Below are positions 39,630-48,719 of a DNA stretch of 64,000 bases, piece by piece; position 1 is the first letter of the stretch, and every line of letters begins with the position of its first letter. Source of the DNA: Lacinutrix sp. 5H-3-7-4 (GTDB taxonomy: Bacteria; Bacteroidota; Bacteroidia; Flavobacteriales; Flavobacteriaceae); NCBI RefSeq assembly GCF_000211855.2, contig NC_015638.1, forward strand, positions 1,736,001-1,800,000, given 5' to 3'. Made by a program: the position numbers and the translations under genes. Below the pieces are notes generated by a model, which saw nothing but the letters and a program-made list of their open reading frames with translations, was not told the DNA's origin and ran no database searches.

Positions 39630-39645
39630 GTAATTTAACACCCAA

Positions 39646-40314
39646 GTGAAAAATCATTATTTAATTTCATTTATTCTAATTCTACTGATTGCCTCGTGCA
39701 AAGAGAAAAAAAATGATTTTGTTAAAAAAAATCGACTATTAAAAGATTCAACCTACGTGAGAGAAAAATTAATAGTTAATTTGAACGACTTTCGACAAGA
39801 AGAGATTGAAATTTATATATCAAAAAATAACGATACTATTACCAACCAGTACAAGGTTATTGAAAATGGTGTAATCGATTCTCTAAATTCACTATTCTAT
39901 ATATTAAAAATCAAAAAATCTAATAAAGAAGGTTATTACAATGCCAATATTTCACTTCATTCTGAATACGAAAAGTTGGAATTGGATGAAGAGAACAAAA
40001 GAACTTTGAGCTTTTATTATCTCGAGCAAAAAGCAGACAGATTATATGACAGTATATCAAGTATAACAACAACGGTTGACAATGCTCTGGAATTTGAATT
40101 CGAAAATCAGTATGATGATATACTTATTGGACTTTTAGCGCAAGAAGTAATTAGAGACACAGTCGTGAATGGAGAAGAAATGCTAAACTATAGAATGACT
40201 TATTTATTAGTCGATAATCATACTATAACCGATAATATATTTCTTGAATCTCACGAATTAGATAAAGAAAAAAAATTTAACCCTGACGGAATAAAACTCG
40301 AAATAAGAGAATAA
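39646..40314 (+). CDS. Cassette 5: lipoprotein of unknown function (GTG start)
   Basis: This 222-residue lipoprotein starts at GTG and continues KNHYLISFILILLIASCKEK, a clear signal peptide and lipobox, which fixes the start because no ATG precedes it. The mature part is acidic and of unknown family. It is separated from R'' of the next attC by only 7 bases. Confidence 0.75.
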   Translation: MKNHYLISFILILLIASCKEKKNDFVKKNRLLKDSTYVREKLIVNLNDFRQEEIEIYISKNNDTITNQYKVIENGVIDSLNSLFYILKIKKSNKEGYYNANISLHSEYEKLELDEENKRTLSFYYLEQKADRLYDSISSITTTVDNALEFEFENQYDDILIGLLAQEVIRDTVVNGEEMLNYRMTYLLVDNHTITDNIFLESHELDKEKKFNPDGIKLEIRE

Positions 40315-40321
40315 AAACTAC

Positions 40322-40454
40322 CTACAACAACGGCTATAATTCATTGCGGCTGAATTCCTAATCGGAATTCACCGCAATTTTGCTATCTTTCGGCTACGTC
40401 GGAAAAGATCCTGCGGATTTTTCCGCAACGAAACCATAGCCAAATCCGTTATTG
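40322..40454 (+). repeat. attC 5 (GGCTATA class)
   Basis: R'' CTACAAC mirrors GTTGTAG at 39623 (8 nt). L''/L' arms are GGCTAT and ATAGCC, a different class from attC 4 that is shared with attC 12 and 15. Ends with R' GTTATTG at 40448. Confidence 0.9.
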
Positions 40455-40628
40455 TTAATGCTGCGCTACGCTTGCATTAACAATAACCCGACGAGGGCTT
40501 CGCCCGAGTTATTGCTCACCGCAGTAGCTTCGCTACGCACTGAACAATAACTCTGGTTATAAGTTATTTTAAACTTACAGATATTTGCAATATCTTACAG
40601 TTCAAAACAACTCATAACCCTCGTCGGG
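40449..40628 (+). other. Gene-less structured cassette, copy A (180 bp)
   Basis: No ORF. It opens with a perfect 14-bp inverted repeat (GTTATTGTTAATGC / GCATTAACAATAAC, 12-nt loop). It also has hairpins GGGCTTCGCCC and GTAGCTTCGCTAC, and an 11-bp pair CCCGACGAGGG / CCCTCGTCGGG linking its first third to its end. It differs at one base (40587) from the copy at 50995. It could express a structured RNA; a near-promoter GATATTTG is present here but is altered in copy B. Confidence 0.8.
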
Positions 40629-40634
40629 TTGGCG
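40545..40634 (+). repeat. attC 6 (short 90-bp class)
   Basis: R'' CAATAAC mirrors GTTATTG at 40448. It is the shortest attC of the array and is repeated as attC 18. Ends with R' GTTGGCG at 40628. Confidence 0.85.
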
Positions 40635-40665
40635 GTAATTAAAGCAACGCATTAAAAACTGAAAT

Positions 40666-41853
40666 TTGAGAATAAGTAAATTAGAATACAAACAGAGAAT
40701 AAAATCAATTAAAGAAAGATTAGAGAAAAGCGAACTTGACACCTTAATCATTTCGGAAGAAGAAGATATTTACTATTTAACTGGATTAACTTACAAAAGC
40801 CTTGAAAGATTATTTCTACTAATAATTACAGAAAGCGAAGTCAGTTTTATTGTTCCAAAAATGGAACTTGCTCATTTAAAAAAAGTTGATAATGTCGATA
40901 AAATAAAAAATTATTGGGAATATCCTGCTCAAAAACCGGAACGTTGGAATGATATACTTCTTGAAATAGTAAAAGACAGTAAACTTATTGGAATTGGAGC
41001 TAAAACACCTTTCGAAATTTCAGCTTTTTTGAATTCAGTTAATCTTAATGTTGTAGAAAATTCAATGTTGGAAGAACAGAGATGGGTAAAAAGTAATGCA
41101 GAAATTGAGTTAATAAAACAAGCATCGAGATATTGTGATATTAGTATTGAGAAATTAAATAAAAATGCGTATTTCGGAATGTCGGAACTTGAAGTTTTTT
41201 CAATTGGACGTTCTATTCAACAAAAAGTAATTAAAGAAACACCTTTTGACTATTTAGCCACAAATATTTTAGTTGCGGCTTGGCCTAGTAGAATTTCTTA
41301 TCAACCTCACGGAATACCAAAAGTATCAGATATATTAGTTGAAGGCTCACATATTAGCTTAGCTTTTTTACGAGTAAATGGATATTCGGCTGAATTAGAA
41401 AGAACATTTTTCACAAGTAAACCAACCAAAGAACAAGAAGAAGCATTTGAATTAATGATGGAAGCTAGGAGAAGAAGTTATGCTGTATTAAAAGCTGGTG
41501 TTATTGCAGAAGATGTAGATTTAGCTGCGAAACAATTTTTAATTGACCAAGGATTAAAAGAAAACTTAATGCATAGAACAGGTCACGGAATAGGTTTAGG
41601 AAATCACGAAGGTCCTTATTTAGCAGAAGGAGACAAGACAGTTCTAAAGGAAAATATGGTTGTTAGTATTGAACCAGGAATTTATATCGAAGGCGTTGGA
41701 GGTTTTAGACACTCTGACACAGTATTAATAACTAAAAATGGTTATGAAATATTAACGAACTGTCCTGATGACATAAAAAGTTTAACTTTTACAAACTTAA
41801 AACCAATACAAAAATTAAAAGGAAATATTATCAAGAAAATGTACGGAATATAA
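40666..41853 (+). CDS. Cassette 7: M24 (creatinase/prolidase-like) hydrolase with altered metal site
   Basis: The product has 395 residues with a full creatinase N-terminal domain (from RISKLEYKQRIKSIKERL) and an M24 'pita-bread' domain. The His/Glu motif HRTGHGIGLGNHEG and SIEPGIYIEG are intact. The first metal aspartates are changed (SLAFLRVNGYSAELERTFF where DxG and xxDxTRT are expected), and RIED is replaced by RHSD. It may be a metal-free creatinase- or ectoine-hydrolase-type enzyme rather than an aminopeptidase. The start is TTG at 40666, placed 38 bases past the R' box. Confidence 0.85.
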   Translation: MRISKLEYKQRIKSIKERLEKSELDTLIISEEEDIYYLTGLTYKSLERLFLLIITESEVSFIVPKMELAHLKKVDNVDKIKNYWEYPAQKPERWNDILLEIVKDSKLIGIGAKTPFEISAFLNSVNLNVVENSMLEEQRWVKSNAEIELIKQASRYCDISIEKLNKNAYFGMSELEVFSIGRSIQQKVIKETPFDYLATNILVAAWPSRISYQPHGIPKVSDILVEGSHISLAFLRVNGYSAELERTFFTSKPTKEQEEAFELMMEARRRSYAVLKAGVIAEDVDLAAKQFLIDQGLKENLMHRTGHGIGLGNHEGPYLAEGDKTVLKENMVVSIEPGIYIEGVGGFRHSDTVLITKNGYEILTNCPDDIKSLTFTNLKPIQKLKGNIIKKMYGI

Positions 41854-41861
41854 ATAACTAC

Positions 41862-41994
41862 CGCCAACCACGTGTATAATTAATTGCTTGGTTCTAGCCT
41901 ACTTACGAATATTCCTGCGGAATATTCTATTCGGTTTTTATTTGCTAAATTACGTGCTTAACCACGCAACTAACCATACACAAAACCGTTGTGC
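41862..41994 (+). repeat. attC 7 (common class)
   Basis: R'' CGCCAAC mirrors GTTGGCG at 40628 (8 nt). L'' GTGTATA and L' TACACA are complementary. Ends with R' GTTGTGC at 41988. Confidence 0.9.
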
Positions 41995-42026
41995 GTCATA
42001 TAACCAAAAACCTGTGAAAATCGAGA

Positions 42027-43019
42027 ATGGCAAGAAAATCAAAATATTCATACCTACTTGAAAAGTCAGTTAATGCAGCAATTTCTGCAATTGAAATTTA
42101 CAATAAACCTGACTTTAAATATAGAGAGGAAAGTTTTTCTATTTTAATGGTCAATGCTTGGGAAACACTTTTAAAAGCTAAAATTGTATTTGACAACAAA
42201 AATGATTTAAAATCAATTAATTTAATTGATACTTCTGCAAGGAAAAAAAATGGAGAGCCATTTAAACGTCCAAAATATAAAGTTAATCGTTCTGGAAATT
42301 ATATGACGATTGATATTTTCTCAGCCATCAAAAAACTTAAACTACAAACAAGGTTAGCAGAAAACATTGAACTTTTAGTTGAAATTAGAGATAATGCAAT
42401 TCACTTTTTTAATGAAAGTAAATTATTTGAAAAAAAGGTTTTAGAGATTGGAACTGCTAGCTTGAAAAGTTATGTTCAATGCGCAAACGAATGGTTTTCA
42501 TATGACTTGACTCAATACAATTTTTATTTAATGCCTATTTCCTTTTTTCATTCCTATGAAATGGAAAGCTTTTCTATCGCAAATGAAGATGACCAACACA
42601 AAAACTTACTGAAATATATAGAGAAAAAAGAATCTGACTTTCCTTCTGAGTTAAAACAAAAGCATAACATTAGTTTAGTATTAGAAACAAAATTCGTTCG
42701 CTCAAAATCAATCGAAAGTATGGCAGTTCGTTATGACAATGACGACCCAAATGCAATAACAGTAAAAGTTTCTGCTGAAGAGCAATTTGCAGCAAAATAT
42801 AAATGGTCATTTAAAGACGACCTTGTTCCTAAATTAAAAGCAACATATCAGGACATAAAATTTGGAAAGGAATTTCGAGAAATTATGAGAGAAATTGAAA
42901 AAGACGATAAACTATGTGGAAAAAGGTATATGGATTTTAGAATGAAAACGGGAACACCGAGAAAATTTTATAGTCCAAACATTATGAAAGAATTTGACAA
43001 ACATTATAAGAGAAAATAA
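42027..43019 (+). CDS. Cassette 8: DUF3644-domain protein
   Basis: This 330-residue cytosolic protein has the DUF3644 start (YSYLLEKSVNAAISAIEIYN, then NAWETLLKAKIV), which is usually a helical N-terminal domain. The C-terminal half has lysine-rich segments. DUF3644 genes often occur in defence or mobile contexts, but no activity is established. Next to the GHKL ATPase cassette, though they need not function together, since cassettes are assembled independently. Confidence 0.8.
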   Translation: MARKSKYSYLLEKSVNAAISAIEIYNKPDFKYREESFSILMVNAWETLLKAKIVFDNKNDLKSINLIDTSARKKNGEPFKRPKYKVNRSGNYMTIDIFSAIKKLKLQTRLAENIELLVEIRDNAIHFFNESKLFEKKVLEIGTASLKSYVQCANEWFSYDLTQYNFYLMPISFFHSYEMESFSIANEDDQHKNLLKYIEKKESDFPSELKQKHNISLVLETKFVRSKSIESMAVRYDNDDPNAITVKVSAEEQFAAKYKWSFKDDLVPKLKATYQDIKFGKEFREIMREIEKDDKLCGKRYMDFRMKTGTPRKFYSPNIMKEFDKHYKRK

Positions 43020-43027
43020 ATACGAAC

Positions 43028-43159
43028 GCACAACACCGTATATAATTTATTGCTAGTTCTAGCTTACTTACGAAAATCCTCGCGGATTTTCTATTCGGTT
43101 TTTATTTGCTAAATTAGGTACTTAAACCACGCAACAAACCATATACAAACACGTTGGGC
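43028..43159 (+). repeat. attC 8 (common class)
   Basis: R'' GCACAAC mirrors GTTGTGC at 41988 (9 nt). Common-class interior. Ends with R' GTTGGGC at 43153. Confidence 0.9.
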
Positions 43160-43192
43160 ACAATAAAAACCAAACCAATAAAAACATTACAA

Positions 43193-44899
43193 ATGAGTGA
43201 ACTTTTTGATTTTTTAAAGCCTGGATTAAGGGAAATTAGAAAAAGTATAAATGATATTGAAGATAGTTACAACAATGACTGGGACATTCTTGCAGAACTT
43301 TGTCAAAACTCTGTAGATGCTATTAGAAAAAAGAATCCGCCTAAAGGTTTAATTAGTTTGGAAATTGATTCTATTAATCGAAGTATCATAATACAAGATA
43401 ATGGAATAGGTATAAATCCTGAGCGACTTCCAATTTTATTAGCACCATTTTCGACAGATAAAGAAAATGATGAGACAAGTATTGGAGAAAAAGGTGTTGG
43501 TTTAACCTTTGTTTTATTCTCTTGTAACGATTTTAAAATTACGAGTGGAACTGATATTGGATCGAAAACTGCTTTAATTAACGATGCTCACAGTTGGAAA
43601 AACAGCACTTCGAATAATAGTCTACAATTAACATTAAAAGATCCAGACACTTCACTTGATGGTACAAGAGTTGAGCTTAAAAAAATAAAAGAGTGTCCAA
43701 TATTTAAACTTTCATTTGAACAACTACAATACGTGCTTAGAACAAAAACTGCGTTAGGAAATGCAAATCATTTGTGGGATGATAATGAACTGCAAATTGA
43801 GATAATGTTAAAACACAAAAACTTGAATGGCCAAGAAAATAATTGTGTGTTAAGTAATAAGTATTGGATGGTTTATGAATCTTTAGATAAACACTCTAAA
43901 ATTGATTTGGACGATTTTATTGAATTTGCTAATGATGCCAACCGAACTGATCAAGATAAGAGAAGAAAGCTAAAAGATAAAGTAATATATAAAAAGGGAG
44001 AATTCAATCACTCTGGTAGAACTATCAAATACATAACTTGTTTTGTTCCTAAGCGAAAGGTTTGGGATGATTTGTCAATGGAATTTAATTTATGTACACA
44101 AGAGAATTTAGATGATGGTGATTGGATGGATGAACTTGGGTATGCAAAATTCTCTTCAGGAATATTTACTTCCGTCAAAGGAATGCCAACTGGAATTTCT
44201 ATCGAACACCCAACAACAGGATATGCTGGTTATTGGTCAAACATATTTATACTTTTCGAGGATCAACATTTAAAGTTTGATATTGGCAGAAAATCTATCC
44301 ACGGGATGATAAGTCGAATTTATAAGCAATATTCAAAAGAAATATTTAATGAATATTTAAAATATATAACGAAATATGTCTCTGGCGAAGTAACTAATAA
44401 TAGTGAATGGGACAAAGAAGAAATATTTGCGGAAATTGACAAGTTGATAGATTTAAAAAATTCAAAATCAGAGTTTATTAAATCACCAAGAGATCAAGAA
44501 GCGAGTGTATCAGGAATATTCTATGAGTGTATAGGTAATGGAATTATTAAAGATATAAAACCATTGGTTTCTGGCTACAGAAATAAGTATGATCTATATG
44601 CAAAATGGGGAAACAAAAAATTAGTCATAGAAATTAAAGCAAGATTGAAAAACATCCTCAGAGATTTTAATGATGAACAGAAACTTTTTGATGAAATCGA
44701 TGTTATAGTTTGTTGGAATGTAGGTGAAGAAGATGAGCAAGCTATGGCAAATAAAGGAATTAACTTAGAAGTAATCTCAAAGTCTTCTTTATCATCGACT
44801 AACAATAAACAAATTCCAAATTCGACACACGAGTTAATTTTATCAGGATTCACCAAGCCAATTTATGTCATTGATATGAAAATGATATTAGATGAATAA
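43193..44899 (+). CDS. Cassette 9: GHKL ATPase with possible nuclease-like C terminus
   Basis: The product has 568 residues. The GHKL (Hsp90/MutL/MORC-like) ATPase core is complete: ELCQNSVDAI (N39), DNGIGI (69-74) and GEKGVGL (98-104). The C-terminal quarter contains YDLYAKWGNKKLVIEIKAR, a beta-hairpin with an ExK pair reminiscent of PD-(D/E)xK nuclease folds. GHKL-nuclease pairings are known in MORC-like restriction-associated proteins, so an anti-phage role is plausible. The ATG at 43193 is chosen because codons upstream lie in the attC R' region. Confidence 0.75.
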   Translation: MSELFDFLKPGLREIRKSINDIEDSYNNDWDILAELCQNSVDAIRKKNPPKGLISLEIDSINRSIIIQDNGIGINPERLPILLAPFSTDKENDETSIGEKGVGLTFVLFSCNDFKITSGTDIGSKTALINDAHSWKNSTSNNSLQLTLKDPDTSLDGTRVELKKIKECPIFKLSFEQLQYVLRTKTALGNANHLWDDNELQIEIMLKHKNLNGQENNCVLSNKYWMVYESLDKHSKIDLDDFIEFANDANRTDQDKRRKLKDKVIYKKGEFNHSGRTIKYITCFVPKRKVWDDLSMEFNLCTQENLDDGDWMDELGYAKFSSGIFTSVKGMPTGISIEHPTTGYAGYWSNIFILFEDQHLKFDIGRKSIHGMISRIYKQYSKEIFNEYLKYITKYVSGEVTNNSEWDKEEIFAEIDKLIDLKNSKSEFIKSPRDQEASVSGIFYECIGNGIIKDIKPLVSGYRNKYDLYAKWGNKKLVIEIKARLKNILRDFNDEQKLFDEIDVIVCWNVGEEDEQAMANKGINLEVISKSSLSSTNNKQIPNSTHELILSGFTKPIYVIDMKMILDE

Positions 44900-44906
44900 T
44901 TACTGT

Positions 44907-45103
44907 GCCCAACAATGTTTATAAAACATAGCTACTATAGGTTTTACCAAAGGTTTTTGTGTATTTGCGAAGACCGCCAAATTTTTAAATTTGGTTTTTA
45001 GCAAAATAAAGATAAAAAGAAAAATTTAAAAATTCGGCTCGTGTATAATCCGAAACGAAAGTGTCTTTTTACACGCTACGTTTCATATACGGAGAAGTTA
45101 GCA
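44907..45103 (+). repeat. attC 9 (long 197-bp class)
   Basis: R'' GCCCAAC is the exact complement of GTTGGGC at 43153. This is the longest attC, with the AAATTTTTAAATTT tract in the middle. Ends with R' GTTAGCA at 45097. Confidence 0.85.
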
Positions 45104-45114
45104 ACAATTTGAGA

Positions 45115-45696
45115 ATGAACCTACGAAAACTATTCGGAATTAAACCAAAAGAGAAAAAACCATATGAGTTTGCTGACGTATTGCATTTGTGGGAAGATGA
45201 CCATTTAATGATTGAATTACTACCAAAAGACAATTTAGAATTCATCAAAAAGGAGTCAAATAGAGTCAACGAATTTGGTAAAGAACATTTTGACGGTTAC
45301 GGATTTACGGACATTACCGAAATTGGTGAAATACCGATAAAGACTATTGACAAAAAAATTGACTTTAAATCTGTTGCGGAAATCTTTGAGAAGAATGGAA
45401 TGGAAAGAATTAAAGAAGTTGTTCATCAGAATGTTGGACATTTGACTGGAGAAAAAGTTCCGTTTGGTTTTGGCTCAAATAAGTTTGCTCTTTTACTGGA
45501 CGAAGACAATGGAAAACTAAAATATATTTGGACGACTGGAAGAATAGAAAACGAAGAATTGGAAAAGAAGTTTAAAAATGGACTTTCTGAATTTGTAAAG
45601 ACTTATGACTTTCTTGCTATAGACTGGTACAAATCCGAATCTTTTGACTTGCATTCTGAAAACGGAATTGAAGAATTTATAAAAAACAGTTGCTAA
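45115..45696 (+). CDS. Cassette 10: small soluble protein of unknown function
   Basis: This 193-residue soluble protein is Lys/Glu-rich with a beta-rich centre (GFGSNKFALLLDEDNGKLKYIW). Family not recognised. The ATG at 45115 is preferred; a TTG two codons upstream (45109) is an alternative. The stop TAA lies inside R'' TGCTAAC. Confidence 0.65.
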   Translation: MNLRKLFGIKPKEKKPYEFADVLHLWEDDHLMIELLPKDNLEFIKKESNRVNEFGKEHFDGYGFTDITEIGEIPIKTIDKKIDFKSVAEIFEKNGMERIKEVVHQNVGHLTGEKVPFGFGSNKFALLLDEDNGKLKYIWTTGRIENEELEKKFKNGLSEFVKTYDFLAIDWYKSESFDLHSENGIEEFIKNSC

Positions 45697-45823
45697 CACC
45701 GTGTATAATTAATTGCTAGGTCACTGCCGACTTACGAAAATTCCGCTGGAATTTTCTATCTGTGATTAGTTTGCTAACTTAGTAGCTTAACCACGCAACT
45801 AACCATACACAAATACGTTACCT
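45691..45823 (+). repeat. attC 10 (common class)
   Basis: R'' TGCTAAC mirrors GTTAGCA at 45097. Interior close to the common class, with GAAAATTCC/GGAATTTTC. Ends with R' GTTACCT at 45817. Confidence 0.9.
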
Positions 45824-45828
45824 GCAAT

Positions 45829-46629
45829 TTGAAAAAAACAATCTACATATCAATTTTACTGACTTTAGGAATTTGGAATTTTTCATTTTCCCAAAAAACT
45901 GAAGTGGAAAAATATTATGTAAGAGTTGACACATCTTTCGTTTCTGAATTGAAATTGGCTTATGAAACTTCAACCGAGGAATTAATAAAAACTCTGGAAG
46001 TTAAAAACGACAAACGTGAGGATTTAGGATTTGGATACCAATTAAAACAAAGCGGAAAAGGTCTTGGAAGTATGACCATTAATTATGAGATTTTGTACTA
46101 TAAAAACGAAATTGTTTCCTATCGACTTACAACACGCATTCCTAATAAATCAAAGAGGCTAAAAAAACTTTACAAAGAAAAACTTTCTACTCTATTCAAA
46201 GTTGATGAAGATTATAAAGTGGAACCAATATATTTCGGAATTGAAAATGCTAATGAACCTTTAGCTGGAATTGAAAAACGGAATAGAGGCAATCTAAATG
46301 AAATAATGAGTCCTTTCTCTTCCATAATTTTCGGAACTTATTGTGGAGAAAGTATGACTTTAATGAATAACAGAAAGCTATTTGACAAAATCATCTCAAT
46401 TGATAATTGCGAATATTTGCTTTACAGTAAAAATCCGGCAACTCGATTAATGGCAGTTGAATTTTATTATTGTAATCTGACTGAATTTAGTGACGTTCAG
46501 AAAAAATCGATTGACACTCGAATTGAGGAATTGAAACGAAAACCAATGCTTACAAGAACTTGTTCTGGCTGTATAATTGGCGTAAATATGACAGAAAAAA
46601 TAATAACGGAATTAAAAAACTGCAGGTAA
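45829..46629 (+). CDS. Cassette 11: secreted protein of unknown function (TTG start)
   Basis: This 266-residue protein has a signal peptide (KKTIYISILLTLGIWNFSFSQ) following a TTG start at 45829; no ATG lies upstream in the cassette, which fixes the start. The mature part has several cysteines (CGESMTLM, NCEYLLY, RTCSGCIIG). Family not recognised. The stop TAA (46627-46629) lies inside R'' AGGTAAC. Confidence 0.75.
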   Translation: MKKTIYISILLTLGIWNFSFSQKTEVEKYYVRVDTSFVSELKLAYETSTEELIKTLEVKNDKREDLGFGYQLKQSGKGLGSMTINYEILYYKNEIVSYRLTTRIPNKSKRLKKLYKEKLSTLFKVDEDYKVEPIYFGIENANEPLAGIEKRNRGNLNEIMSPFSSIIFGTYCGESMTLMNNRKLFDKIISIDNCEYLLYSKNPATRLMAVEFYYCNLTEFSDVQKKSIDTRIEELKRKPMLTRTCSGCIIGVNMTEKIITELKNCR

Positions 46630-46754
46630 CAACGTATATAATTTATTGCTAGTTCTAGCCTACTTACGAAAATCCTCGCGGATTTTCTATTCGGTTTTTA
46701 TTTGCTAAATTACGTGCTAAACCACGCAACAAACCATATACAAACACGTTGTGC
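46624..46754 (+). repeat. attC 11 (common class)
   Basis: R'' AGGTAAC mirrors GTTACCT at 45817 (10 nt). Common-class interior. Ends with R' GTTGTGC at 46748. Confidence 0.9.
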
Positions 46755-46775
46755 ATAATTTAACCAAACAAAACC

Positions 46776-47165
46776 GTGAAAAAAATATTCATCTTGACTT
46801 TACTCTCATTTTTCGGTTGTAAAAACGAACCGATTTGCACTGTGAATGAAAATAACGCTGGAAAACAAATATATGATTTGGACGAAGCGACTTGTTTCAT
46901 TGCATTGAAACTGAATAAGAAAAAATCGGACTTGAATTTGATTCGTAGTGCGCTAATTGCGGAAGAAAACTATATGAATAAAGTCGGACTGATTTCTGAA
47001 AATCCGAATCCAGAAAGCGAACCGGAATCTAATGCAGAAATGGATTTTAATGAAATGGTGGAATATGCTCTGAATGAGGAGAAAGTTGAATTAACAAAAG
47101 AAGAATTAATGGAAATCTATGATACCGAAGTAGAATATTTAATGTTTATCGGAGTCGTGGAATAA
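46776..47165 (+). CDS. Cassette 12: small lipoprotein (GTG start)
   Basis: This 129-residue lipoprotein starts at GTG, fixed by the signal sequence KKIFILTLLSFFGCKNE with lipobox FFGC. The mature part is acidic and helical. Family not recognised. It lies 21 bases past R' and 8 bases before the next R''. Confidence 0.7.
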   Translation: MKKIFILTLLSFFGCKNEPICTVNENNAGKQIYDLDEATCFIALKLNKKKSDLNLIRSALIAEENYMNKVGLISENPNPESEPESNAEMDFNEMVEYALNEEKVELTKEELMEIYDTEVEYLMFIGVVE

Positions 47166-47173
47166 AAAACTAT

Positions 47174-47307
47174 GCACAACACTGGCTATAATTCATTGCG
47201 GCGGAATTTCCTATCGGAAATTCCTATCTTACAGCAAAGTTTTGGTTTACGGCGGAATAATTCTGCCGAATCATTCCGCAACGAAACCATAGCCTAAACC
47301 GTTGTGC
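47174..47307 (+). repeat. attC 12 (GGCTATA class)
   Basis: R'' GCACAAC mirrors GTTGTGC at 46748 (9 nt). Shares L'' GGCTATA, L' CATAGCC and the centre with attC 5 and 15. Ends with R' GTTGTGC at 47301. Confidence 0.9.
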
Positions 47308-47318
47308 ATAATACCGAA

Positions 47319-47801
47319 ATGACGAACCACGAATTGACATTTAGTAAAATAAAAGAGCTTTTGGAATCTCATTTTCCTGATAGGATTTCAGAATTTGAAG
47401 ACGGAACTCATCTCGCTCTGAATTCGGAAAACGAAGAAGAATCGTCAATTTGGATTGAATTTGATGAAGGCGGAATGTTGACAGTTGGATTCGGAATCGC
47501 ACACAAACATTTTTATCCGAAAATTGATAATTTAAACGTAGGATTTGAGAAGTTTTTGCGATTTCTGACCTGTAAAAAAAGGAGAATAGATTATTACAAA
47601 GGAGAATTCCCATTTAAAAACGAGTATGAATTTGAGAATGAAAACGGAACTTGGGAAAAATATGGAACTTCCTTAACTTGGGCTTTTCCTTTTTGGAAAA
47701 AAACGATTAAAAAAACAACCAATCAAAACGGATTTATAGACTTTACGGAAATTGAATCTGAAATTGAAAAAATAAAAAGTACTATGCACAACACCGTATA
47801 A
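47319..47801 (+). CDS. Cassette 13: small soluble protein of unknown function
   Basis: This 160-residue protein starts MTNHELTFSKIKELLESHFP and has an acidic beta-rich core (SIWIEFDEGGMLTVGFGIAH) of a kind seen in immunity-like proteins, but no family is certain. Its last eight codons run into the attC, so the final residues MHNTV are encoded by R'' and beyond, with stop at 47799-47801. Confidence 0.7.
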   Translation: MTNHELTFSKIKELLESHFPDRISEFEDGTHLALNSENEEESSIWIEFDEGGMLTVGFGIAHKHFYPKIDNLNVGFEKFLRFLTCKKRRIDYYKGEFPFKNEYEFENENGTWEKYGTSLTWAFPFWKKTIKKTTNQNGFIDFTEIESEIEKIKSTMHNTV

Positions 47802-47917
47802 AAATAATTGCGGTTTAGTGCTAAAACAAAGGTTGTTGCGTGTTTGTAACGTCTGATTTTCCTTCGGAAAATCCTCGCACGCAAACCCGCAACTATTCTT
47901 ATACAATCACGTTAGGC
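47786..47917 (+). repeat. attC 13 (third class)
   Basis: R'' GCACAAC mirrors GTTGTGC at 47301 (9 nt) and the end of ORF 13 overlaps it. Interior related to attC 3, with TTTTCCTTCGGAAAATCC. Ends with R' GTTAGGC at 47911. Confidence 0.88.
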
Positions 47918-47923
47918 AACATT

Positions 47924-48715
47924 ATGACAAACCTCCGTCAAATTTTCATAATTCTTTTTACAGTGCTATTTGCAAACTGTTCTGTAAAAAATAGCAGATA
48001 CACTGACCTGCAAAAGATGAATTTAAATGGCAATGTTGAATCGATAAAATTTAGCCAGTTTCAAGCTGTGAAAAAAAATGGTCAAATTGAAAAACAACCT
48101 TTGCCAAAATTAGACTACATGGCATATGTTGATAATGAATACCATTTTAACAAAAAAGGTATGATAGAAGACCATATCCAATATATTTCTAACAGAATGA
48201 CACATAAATACGTTTATGAATATGACAAAAATCTTTGTACGATATCAAAAAAATATTACAACCATTCTGGCGAATTAGTAAACGAATCATATTTCAAAAA
48301 TGTGCTAAACGAAGAAGGTGAGATAGTCGAAGAGAAAGAATTTATGACTGGAAAGAACGTGGATAGCAATGTTATTCTGTCAACTTTCGTAAATAAAAAC
48401 AAGGTCGAAAAAATAGATTATGTTGACGATATTATATTCGGAAAACAGAAATACAAATACAACGCGAATAATAACGTTATTGAAGAAAATGACCTATCAG
48501 AAGACGACCAAATTTTCTTTAAGGTTAAAACTTTTTATAACGATAAAGGAAATATCATCAAAACAGTAACAGTCGATGAGAAAGGAGATACTATTTCAAT
48601 AGAAAACTATAAATATTTAAAATTTGATCATAAAGGTAATTGGACCGAAATGCTTTCAATAGGTAACGATAGTACGGAAATATTAATTGAAAGTAAAATA
48701 GTGTACCGAAAATAA
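47924..48715 (+). CDS. Cassette 14: lipoprotein of unknown function
   Basis: This 263-residue lipoprotein has a lipobox (TVLFANCSV) and a mature part rich in YDKN, NHSG and NDKGNI-type segments, resembling Rhs/YD-like or RHS-repeat-associated beta strands (VYEYDKNLC, KYNANNNVIEEN, FYNDKGNIIKTV). It may bind surface ligands. The ATG at 47924 gives a proper signal peptide; codons upstream are attC sequence. Confidence 0.75.
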   Translation: MTNLRQIFIILFTVLFANCSVKNSRYTDLQKMNLNGNVESIKFSQFQAVKKNGQIEKQPLPKLDYMAYVDNEYHFNKKGMIEDHIQYISNRMTHKYVYEYDKNLCTISKKYYNHSGELVNESYFKNVLNEEGEIVEEKEFMTGKNVDSNVILSTFVNKNKVEKIDYVDDIIFGKQKYKYNANNNVIEENDLSEDDQIFFKVKTFYNDKGNIIKTVTVDEKGDTISIENYKYLKFDHKGNWTEMLSIGNDSTEILIESKIVYRK

Positions 48716-48719
48716 CGTT

